Part shown: positions 1-5,826 of the stretch, piece after piece
Layout: the number at the start of each line of letters is the position of its first letter
Numbering within the stretch: position 1 is the first letter of the stretch
Source of the DNA: DASREM01 sp035652095
GTDB lineage: Bacteria > Acidobacteriota > Terriglobia > Terriglobales > Acidobacteriaceae
Direction of reading: 5' to 3'
Assembly: GCA_035652095.1 (NCBI GenBank)
Contig: DASREM010000036.1
Location: 1-64,000 of the forward strand
DNA length: 64,000 nucleotides
Position numbers and translations under genes: made by a program
Notes under the pieces: generated by a model
The model's database searches: none
Told to the model about the DNA's origin: nothing
What the model saw: the letters and a program-made list of their open reading frames with translations, nothing else

Positions 1-185
1 GGATTCTCAAAGCGAGCCTTGGTCCAATGAGCAAAACTCAAGAGCAACACCAAAATCCAAAACTCCCACGAAGGGAAAAACAAACCCTGAAAACCCTTCG
101 ACAGAACACGTGTCTCTTGACAACGCCGACACGGTTATAGAGGGTGGGCCACATCTTCCAGCAGCATGTTCAGATCCGAGGGGTG

Positions 186-218
186 CCCCATTTCTCGCGT
201 CTTTTGCGAGAAGTGGGG
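186..218 (+). repeat. REP palindrome, type A
   Basis: An imperfect hairpin with outer stem CCCCA/TGGGG and inner stem TCTCGC/GCGAGA, separated by a TT/AG internal mismatch and closed by a GTCTTTT loop. It is preceded by GGGTG. The same unit recurs at 509-541, 911-943, 61564-61596 and, inverted, at 1093-1125, 1379-1411 and 61989-62022. It lies just beyond the 3' end of the RAYT gene, the usual location for a REP served by that transposase. Confidence 0.9.
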
Positions 219-231
219 CTTTTGATGGCGT

Positions 232-828
232 CTACGAAATCTTTCGAACTTTCATCTTGAGCACGTCCCAGTCATTGACGCGCACCCGACCCACTTCTCC
301 GAAAGCATAAGCGCGAAAACTGCTCCAAGCCCAATCTTCGGGTGCGGCGACTAACCCGCGTTTCACCGGATTGCGATGGATGTACCGCAGCTTCTCAATC
401 CGTTTGTGATCGGTCCAAACGTTGAAGTCATAGAATCGCCGCTGCCAGATATGACGAGGAGTACCACCAGGAATTTCTGCGGGGGGCCCACATGGCTTTG
501 CGGGGGTGCCCCATTTCTCGCGTTTTTTGCGAGAAGTGGGGCTGTTGTCAGCATCAATGGAAAGTCTCTGCACGAAACTCAACTTGATGGCCTGAACAAC
601 GACCGACGGAGTCACCTCCTGAGGCTCGCTGATCAGCAGATGAAAATGCTCCGGCATGACAACGTATCCGACCACGACAAAACTGTAGCGCTGTCGCATC
701 CGCTCCAGTACATCGAGCAGAAGATCGCGCCGCTCCGGCGAGCCCAGCCACGGGTACCGGTGATAACAACTGGAAGTAATGAAGTGAAGATGTCCAGCGC
801 CGAAGTAACGCCTCAATCCCCATGGCAT
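232..828 (-). CDS. REP-associated tyrosine transposase (RAYT, Y1_Tnp/IS200-like)
   Basis: A 198-residue single-domain HUH endonuclease of the RAYT family, which is thought to cut and move REP hairpins. It starts MPWGLRRYFGAGHLHFITSS and carries the metal-binding HUH motif in MPEHFHLLISEP (about residue 60). The conserved WQRRFYDFNVW block and the tyrosine in LRYIHRNPVKRG (the expected nucleophile) follow. The ATG at 828 agrees with the family N-terminus. REP palindromes flank it on both sides. The unusual feature is that a complete REP hairpin (509-541) lies inside the coding sequence in the variable linker before WQRRFYD, adding residues such as SPTSRKKREKWGTP without breaking the frame. A decayed second copy sits at 61737. 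Confidence 0.9.
   Translation of the reverse strand: MPWGLRRYFGAGHLHFITSSCYHRYPWLGSPERRDLLLDVLERMRQRYSFVVVGYVVMPEHFHLLISEPQEVTPSVVVQAIKLSFVQRLSIDADNSPTSRKKREKWGTPAKPCGPPAEIPGGTPRHIWQRRFYDFNVWTDHKRIEKLRYIHRNPVKRGLVAAPEDWAWSSFRAYAFGEVGRVRVNDWDVLKMKVRKIS
509..541 (-). repeat. REP palindrome inside the RAYT coding sequence
   Basis: The type A hairpin (CCCCATTTCTCGC, loop, GCGAGAAGTGGGG) lies wholly within the RAYT gene. Read in the gene's sense the loop side carries a run of six A. It is translated in frame and encodes a basic linker. The decayed RAYT copy has a REP at the equivalent place and in the same orientation relative to the gene. Confidence 0.85.
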
Positions 829-910
829 GAGCGGATCGTAAGGCGAGATCGGCGAGCAGTCTGTGATAGTTGGACATTGAAGAAGGTTATGACGGGTTAT
901 GACGGGGGTG

Positions 911-943
911 CCCCATTTCTCGCGTCTTTTGCGAGAAGTGGGG
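911..943 (+). repeat. REP palindrome, type A
   Basis: The hairpin is near-identical to the one at 186-218. It is preceded by GGGGGTG and followed by GGATTTTGT, the same tail that follows the type B palindromes downstream. Confidence 0.88.
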
Positions 944-965
944 ATTTTGTATGTAGCGAGGGTGG

Positions 966-992
966 CCCACGTCTCTGGTTTTGAGACGTGGG
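966..992 (+). repeat. REP palindrome, type B
   Basis: A perfect 10-bp stem CCCACGTCTC/GAGACGTGGG with loop TGGTTTT, followed by GGATTTTG. It is a variant of the type A unit that keeps the outer CCCCA/TGGGG logic but has ACGTCTC in the inner arm. Confidence 0.85.
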
Positions 993-1016
993 GATTTTGC
1001 GTGCAGCTAGGGGTGG

Positions 1017-1042
1017 CCCACGTCTCTGTTTTGAGACGTGGG
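1017..1042 (+). repeat. REP palindrome, type B
   Basis: A perfect 10-bp stem CCCACGTCTC/GAGACGTGGG with a TGTTTT loop. It is the first element of the 110-bp duplicated block. Confidence 0.85.
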
Positions 1043-1092
1043 GATTTTGTCTGTCAGATTTGAGGATTCCATCGATCAAGTTGAGGCAACCG

Positions 1093-1125
1093 CTCCACTT
1101 CTCGCAAAAGACGGGAGAAATGGGG
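1093..1125 (-). repeat. REP palindrome, type A (inverted)
   Basis: Reverse-oriented type A unit, slightly diverged (GGGAG in place of GCGAG). It closes the first copy of the duplicated block. Confidence 0.8.
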
Positions 1126-1195
1126 TACCCCCATAGGACGTGGGCGACCCGCCCAGTCTGTGATCACTGGACATCAAAGAAGGTTATGAGGGGCG

Positions 1196-1227
1196 CCCCA
1201 TGCTCGCGAAGTTTGCGAGACGTGGGG
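1196..1227 (+). repeat. REP palindrome, A/B hybrid
   Basis: The outer arms are CCCCA and GTGGGG and the inner arms are GCTCGC/GCGAGA with loop GAAGTTT. The right half reads GAGACGTGGGG like type B, and the left half resembles type A. Confidence 0.75.
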
Positions 1228-1250
1228 ATTTTATGCGGGGTTAGGGGTGG

Positions 1251-1277
1251 CCCACGTCTCTGTTTTTGAGACGTGGG
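1251..1277 (+). repeat. REP palindrome, type B
   Basis: A perfect CCCACGTCTC/GAGACGTGGG stem with a TGTTTTT loop, followed by GGATTTTG. Confidence 0.85.
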
Positions 1278-1301
1278 GATTTTGTCTGGAGCTAGGGGTA
1301 G

Positions 1302-1327
1302 CCCACGTCTCTGTTTTGAGACGTGGG
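1302..1327 (+). repeat. REP palindrome, type B
   Basis: A perfect CCCACGTCTC/GAGACGTGGG stem that starts the second copy of the 110-bp block. Confidence 0.85.
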
Positions 1328-1378
1328 GATTTTGTCTGTCAGATTTGAGGAACTCGATCGATCAAGTTGAGGCAACCG

Positions 1379-1411
1379 CCCCACTTCTCGCAAAAGACGC
1401 GAGAAATGGGG
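1379..1411 (-). repeat. REP palindrome, type A (inverted)
   Basis: Reverse-oriented type A unit with intact arms (CTCGC AAAAGAC GCGAG). It closes the second copy of the duplicated block. The methylase gene begins about 140 bp further on. Confidence 0.85.
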
Positions 1412-1549
1412 TATCCCCGCCGATGGGATGTGAGACCGCCTGCCGGGGCTGTCAGCCCGGGTCGCGATATTTGCGGTGTGGCATCGAATCGATCACAGGT
1501 GTATGCTTCTCCTTCCCCTGTTACCCTCAGTGTGCTAGAGGACATAAGA

Positions 1550-2356
1550 TTGACCCAGCTCACAACCTTTTTGAGATATCCGGGAAGCAAGAGGCGGATG
1601 CTAACCTTCTTAGCTGACCATCTTCCTTCTGCCAAGGCCATCGCCGGACGATTCATTGAACCCTTCGTAGGTGGAGGTGCGATCTACTTCCACCTACGGC
1701 CCAAAAGGGCCATCCTGGCCGACATTAACCCCGAACTCATCGAGCTATATCGGGGTATTTCCGCGAATCCTGATCGAGTGTGGAGAATTTATAGATCCTA
1801 TCCGCGGGGCAAGGCAGCGTATAAACGCGTTCGAGCAGTGAGTGTAGATAGATTGTCTCTTCCTCAGCGCGCGGCCCGTTCTCTATACCTTAATCGCACT
1901 TGTTTCAAAGGCATGTGGAGGCACAACCTCGCCGGTCGCTTCAATGTAGGATATGGCGGTGAGTCACGCCGCCGTGCGCTTACTCGGACTAGCCTTTTTG
2001 CCATTTCTGACCTCTTGGCGTCAGCTCGTTTCAGGTGCTGTGACTTTGAACCAACGGTTGAGTTGGCTGGTTCGAGCGACTATCTTTTCCTTGATCCACC
2101 GTACCGACCAGGCGCAAAAGAACAAACCACGGAACACTATGCAGGGCGCCAATTCACATTTAAAGATCACGTGCGACTTGCCGCGGTACTGCGAGCTGCC
2201 AACAAACGAAATGTTCGCTGGTCGATGACTATCTCCGGCCATCCCGCGATCCGTAAGTTATATACAGGTTTCTCTATGACATCCATTCCGAACGGTACCG
2301 GACAGCAAATAGGAATTCTGGCGAAGAGCCCTGGCGAGATACTTATTGCGAACTAA
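1550..2356 (+). CDS. D12-class N6-adenine DNA methyltransferase (Dam-like)
   Basis: This enzyme is expected to transfer a methyl group from S-adenosylmethionine to adenine N6 in duplex DNA. From the TTG at 1550 (about 268 residues, normal for the family) it shows the N-terminal FLRYPGSKRRM element, the SAM-binding motif FIEPFVGGGAIYF (about 36-48), LNRTCFKGMWRHN (about 114-126) and the catalytic DPPY (182-185). The TTG has AGAGGA 7-8 nt upstream; a GTG at 1532 is an alternative, and earlier starts fall in REP sequence. HerA follows after 11 nt, so the two are probably cotranscribed. A lone adenine methylase next to HerA and NurA suggests self-marking for a restriction-like or defence module (inference). 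Its base composition is more AT-rich than the genes beyond 5.8 kb. Confidence 0.88.
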   Translation: MTQLTTFLRYPGSKRRMLTFLADHLPSAKAIAGRFIEPFVGGGAIYFHLRPKRAILADINPELIELYRGISANPDRVWRIYRSYPRGKAAYKRVRAVSVDRLSLPQRAARSLYLNRTCFKGMWRHNLAGRFNVGYGGESRRRALTRTSLFAISDLLASARFRCCDFEPTVELAGSSDYLFLDPPYRPGAKEQTTEHYAGRQFTFKDHVRLAAVLRAANKRNVRWSMTISGHPAIRKLYTGFSMTSIPNGTGQQIGILAKSPGEILIAN

Positions 2357-2367
2357 AAGGTCCATCG

Positions 2368-4368
2368 ATGAAGACGTTTTTTGACAAGGCGGCATTGCAG
2401 AATCATCCTCTACGGGCGATCGAAGAGTTTATAGCGACCGAGGACGCGAACGAAAGAGCAAAAAACTACGCGCACTTGCGTTTTGTGGGCTACGTGCTAG
2501 ATATCGGCTACGACACGGTCACGATCATAACCTCGGACCCATTTAAGGTTACTGTGGGTGGCGTTCCCCGAAATTCGCTATTAATCATGGTCCCATCCGT
2601 CCGCGTGGATGGAGCCCCTCCCCATTTCACGTTACTTCGCGTCTTAGAAACAGCATCTACACCCCTCTCTCGTGAGACACAACAGACATATTTCGAATTG
2701 CAAAAAAAGTCCATGCCAGAATTGGATGTCTTTACCCAAAGCGAGCTTCAATGGGGAGCATTGAAGACAAACATTCTGGGAATGTTTTACCCACATCCTA
2801 TTGAAAAAGATCGAGTAGAATTTTCAGGGGATGTTAACAACTTCGTTAGTGCTCATAAGTATCGCGTCTATTCGCCTGACGACCGACTTCTCGACCTTGT
2901 TATCAACACGCTAGTCCCCACACAAAATCGGTTTGTGATTGGACAACTGAGGCTTACTGAGTGCCGTTTGCCGCTTCCGAACAAGGCGCAGCCGAATGTA
3001 TCCGTGACCATTTCGACCGGAGATTTTCTCGCTTCTCGCACGGCGATGTTTGGAAAAACAAGATTAGGGAAGAGCAATGTCGTTAAGTTAATAGCTCAAA
3101 GTATCCTGCAAACCACGAAAGAGACTAATAACGTCGGGCAGCTTATATTTGATATAAACGGAGAATATGCGAATGATAATCCGCAGGACGGGAGCATTTC
3201 ATTAGCATCAGCATACAAGGACCGCTGTCAAGTTTACGCCTTGACCAAAAAACCAAAAACTGACTCGAAGCCGCTCAAATTGGACTTTTACGAAAATCCG
3301 GACGCCTCCTTGAGTATTCTCGCGAGCTTAATGCAGGAAGCAGGCAAAACAGGTTCAAATTACGTGAAGGCCTTTCTCGCGGTTAGTTTGCCTTCAATCG
3401 CGTCTGTTCAGGAGATGAAGCCTGGCGAGGACCTCCGAGCACGTCGGAAGGTGCTGATGTACTGGTCCATACTGCACCGGGCTGGTTTCAGGGCAGACCC
3501 GTTAAAACTGCGGAAGCTCCTGAGTGACATAGACCCAGGTTTTAGTGAGAAGACACGGGAAGTGGTATACGGCACGGACAAGGCCGATCTTCCGCGCGTT
3601 GGCGACTTGGATGACATTGCTATGGAATTTGAGAAGTTTGCGGATGCAGACCGCCAGAGCAGGCTCATGTCCTCTTCATCCACGGCGAAAAATCCGAAAC
3701 CGCTCTTTGATTCTGATGACGATGCACTTTTAGGCTTTCTAAAACCAAAATTTTCCGTTGGCAGCGGACCGAGCATGATTAAGCCGTACATGCAATACCA
3801 TGATCCAAAGGCAGGAAATTTTGTTACTGAGATCATCGCCTTCTTGGAGCGAGGTAAGACCGTGATTCTTGATCTCGGCAATGCTCCGCCTGAACTGATG
3901 GAATATTTCTCGGTTCATTTGTCAACGGCAGTGTTTCACCGGCAAGTTGAGAAGTTTTCTTCCAACGAGCTTGGCCAACATTTCATTCAGCTTTATTTTG
4001 AAGAGGCGCATAACCTTTTTACTGCGGATGATAGGGACGAGCGCACCAAGATTTACAGGCGGCTTGCAAAAGAGGGAGCCAAGTATCAGATTGGCATGGT
4101 CTACTCGACACAGTCTGTTACAAGTGTGAGTAAAGATTTGTTGGGACAGACGGAAAATTTTTTCATAGCACACTTGGCATCTCAAGACGAAGTGAATGCG
4201 CTAGCTAGGGTAAATGTTACTTACGAGAGCATGAAGGACGACATAATGCTGACAAAGACCCCGGGCTACATCCGTATGCTGACGCGCTCTCACCGGTTTG
4301 TCGTTCCGATGCAAGCTGTGAAGTTCGAGGCTAGTGTTCCAACGCAAATTCTCATGGCGGCGGTCTAG
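2368..4368 (+). CDS. HerA-type hexameric DNA-translocating ATPase (DUF87)
   Basis: A 666-residue HerA/FtsK-superfamily ATPase. The N-terminal part (about 35-200) fits a HAS-barrel-like region. It is followed by Walker A GKTRLGKS (229-236), Walker B QLIFDINGEYA (D262), an acidic LYFEEAHNLF motif (about 543-551) and the typical HerA tail around YSTQSVTSVSKDLLGQTENF. The Walker A keeps GxxxxGKS but has RL where HerA proteins often have GS. HerA proteins form hexamers that pump DNA and activate a partner nuclease, commonly NurA. Here a NurA-like gene follows 17 nt downstream. Bacterial HerA genes with nuclease partners occur in several antiphage systems, so a defence role is the leading inference; DNA-end processing is the alternative. 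Confidence 0.9.
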   Translation: MKTFFDKAALQNHPLRAIEEFIATEDANERAKNYAHLRFVGYVLDIGYDTVTIITSDPFKVTVGGVPRNSLLIMVPSVRVDGAPPHFTLLRVLETASTPLSRETQQTYFELQKKSMPELDVFTQSELQWGALKTNILGMFYPHPIEKDRVEFSGDVNNFVSAHKYRVYSPDDRLLDLVINTLVPTQNRFVIGQLRLTECRLPLPNKAQPNVSVTISTGDFLASRTAMFGKTRLGKSNVVKLIAQSILQTTKETNNVGQLIFDINGEYANDNPQDGSISLASAYKDRCQVYALTKKPKTDSKPLKLDFYENPDASLSILASLMQEAGKTGSNYVKAFLAVSLPSIASVQEMKPGEDLRARRKVLMYWSILHRAGFRADPLKLRKLLSDIDPGFSEKTREVVYGTDKADLPRVGDLDDIAMEFEKFADADRQSRLMSSSSTAKNPKPLFDSDDDALLGFLKPKFSVGSGPSMIKPYMQYHDPKAGNFVTEIIAFLERGKTVILDLGNAPPELMEYFSVHLSTAVFHRQVEKFSSNELGQHFIQLYFEEAHNLFTADDRDERTKIYRRLAKEGAKYQIGMVYSTQSVTSVSKDLLGQTENFFIAHLASQDEVNALARVNVTYESMKDDIMLTKTPGYIRMLTRSHRFVVPMQAVKFEASVPTQILMAAV

Positions 4369-4385
4369 GTCCAAGGGAGAGAAAA

Positions 4386-5690
4386 GTGCCTTACGGTTCG
4401 GGTGATCGTCTTCCGGGCGAACGAGCTAGCCGGCTTGGACATCTGGATGTTCTTAAAAGCCAGTTGGTTAAGAAGCTGTGCGAATCCTTTGAGGACGGGA
4501 TCGCAGCGAAGCCTACAACAACAGGGCAGTGGTCCGCGATCAATGCCGCGACCAAGCCGCTAGCATTCGTCTTCGGAGTAGATGGCTCTTTCCAGCCAAT
4601 CGTCTCAGAAAGCAAGCCACACAAAGCAATCGCATTCGTCAAGACGGCGCTAATCATGTTAGACCAACCTGCCTTGAACGCCATTGACAAAGCAGAGCCC
4701 CACCCATTCATGATCAGAGATATTCTTGAAAAATCTCAGGTCTACCATGCCACTGTGTTCCCATTGCGGTACATCGACATCCCGGGGCAGAAGCTTTACG
4801 ATGCAATTCGCAATGTAATTTTTGACTCACTCCGTGATCCCTCACTAGACGGTGAGATTTTCCGCACCTTCAAATGGCTGGCGTATGAAAAGTGGGATTC
4901 CCAGCATCGGTCATTACCTGACTTTCAGTGTCCGCATTGTCCCTCCACGCATGCGACTCTTCCTTTCGACGCAGACGCCGGACCGTGTTCGGCTTGTCAG
5001 AAGGAAATTCTGGTGACGGATATGCTCGGGTTTCACCAAGTAATGGCAGAAGATGCCGCACCAGACAGTATTGCGACTGATTACATGGGCGTACATGAGA
5101 CCTTACTGCTGTTCACCGGTATTCGTCACTATTGGGAGCGCCAGCGCGACGTGCTTCGAAATGCCCTCTTTGTCAAGGATGGACCGCTGTCTATCCGCGC
5201 GCAGTATTCGAAGCTTGTGAATCCGATTCGACGCTTTCTGAGCACCGCAAAACGAGAGGGAATAGAGGTTTGTATTGTGGGGCAGGAGAAATCGGGTGCG
5301 TTCTGGGATCATCTGCAATTAATCGGTGAAGATGCACCGGCTAACAGCTTCTTTATTCCCGATCACAATTACATAAGGGAACAAGTCCAGCATCGTCCGG
5401 CGGCCGGCGCACCTTACGGTAAAGACACGAATTATGGTGCAAAGGTTTTCGTAAAGCTGGATGATCGTTACAAGTTTGTGTTAAACGTCCCGAATGGCGA
5501 CTCCAGTAACCCTCAAAATCCCGAAATATTTGGGGCGGCGAATATATTCGCAACGCTGCCGACAATTCTGAGCGCAAGATACGAAGACGGACTACTCCCC
5601 GTGGAATTGGCACACTCGGTTGCCTCGTTGTCTACATATCCCTCTGCGAAGGTCCTCTCAATGTTTGCAGAGGCGACGAAACGACCGTAG
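4386..5690 (+). CDS. NurA-like nuclease with internal zinc ribbon
   Basis: A 434-residue protein starting at GTG 4386 behind GGGAGAG. It matches the layout of NurA, the 5'-3' nuclease partner of HerA: FVFGVDGSF near residue 66 (first metal-binding Asp in DGS), FVKDGPLS near 265 (second Asp), the KREGIEVCIVGQEKSG strand-helix (about 289-304) and a C-terminal AKVFVKLDDRYKFVLNVP strand pair. Between these an insertion carries CPHC (182-185) and CSAC (201-204), a probable zinc ribbon that is not part of minimal NurA. It is the last gene of the methylase-HerA-NurA run. Assignment rests on motif pattern and on the HerA neighbour, not on a search. Confidence 0.75.
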   Translation: MPYGSGDRLPGERASRLGHLDVLKSQLVKKLCESFEDGIAAKPTTTGQWSAINAATKPLAFVFGVDGSFQPIVSESKPHKAIAFVKTALIMLDQPALNAIDKAEPHPFMIRDILEKSQVYHATVFPLRYIDIPGQKLYDAIRNVIFDSLRDPSLDGEIFRTFKWLAYEKWDSQHRSLPDFQCPHCPSTHATLPFDADAGPCSACQKEILVTDMLGFHQVMAEDAAPDSIATDYMGVHETLLLFTGIRHYWERQRDVLRNALFVKDGPLSIRAQYSKLVNPIRRFLSTAKREGIEVCIVGQEKSGAFWDHLQLIGEDAPANSFFIPDHNYIREQVQHRPAAGAPYGKDTNYGAKVFVKLDDRYKFVLNVPNGDSSNPQNPEIFGAANIFATLPTILSARYEDGLLPVELAHSVASLSTYPSAKVLSMFAEATKRP

Positions 5691-5748
5691 CGTCTCCCCC
5701 TGCTGCCGTTTGACCCCCTTTTCCATCGAACGGTAAACTCAAAATTCA

Positions 5749-5817
5749 GGCATTTGGCAGTTGGCACTTGGCTCTTGGCTTGAAACAGCCAAAGGCCAAC
5801 AGCCAATAGCCAGCGGC
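5749..5817. repeat. tandem heptamers in inverted arrangement
   Basis: Four consecutive 7-mers of the form NNTTGGC (ATTTGGC, AGTTGGC, ACTTGGC, TCTTGGC) are followed by TTGAAAC. Four 7-mers of the complementary form then follow in the same register (AGCCAAA, GGCCAAC, AGCCAAT, AGCCAGC). The block could fold into a long imperfect hairpin. It lies immediately 5' of valS and downstream of the NurA gene. Related arrays occur at 9534, 42054 and 42352. Confidence 0.8.
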
Positions 5818-5826
5818 CGATCTCCC

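Larger units (their letters stand above)
829..1549. other. gene-free REP-rich intergenic region
   Basis: No supported gene is seen here. The region holds nine REP-like palindromes in two sequence types and both orientations. It also holds a direct duplication of about 110 bp (1017-1125 and 1302-1411). A shorter repeated segment resembles the RAYT 5' flank (CAGTCTGTGAT and AAGAAGGTTATGA, near 858-897 and 1154-1189). Reading frames that cross it are made of REP sequence, and this is why the upstream ATG at 1367 was not used as the start of the methylase gene. Confidence 0.8.

Noticed and set aside
829..1411. Possible CRISPR array or integron-like repeat array
   Set aside because: Repeats are palindromic REPs of unequal spacing and in both orientations, with no constant spacer length and no cas genes.
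1367..1549. Extended N-terminus for the adenine methylase from ATG 1367
   Set aside because: The extra residues are translated REP and flanking repeat, and the conserved FLRYPGSK start of the family lies just after TTG 1550.
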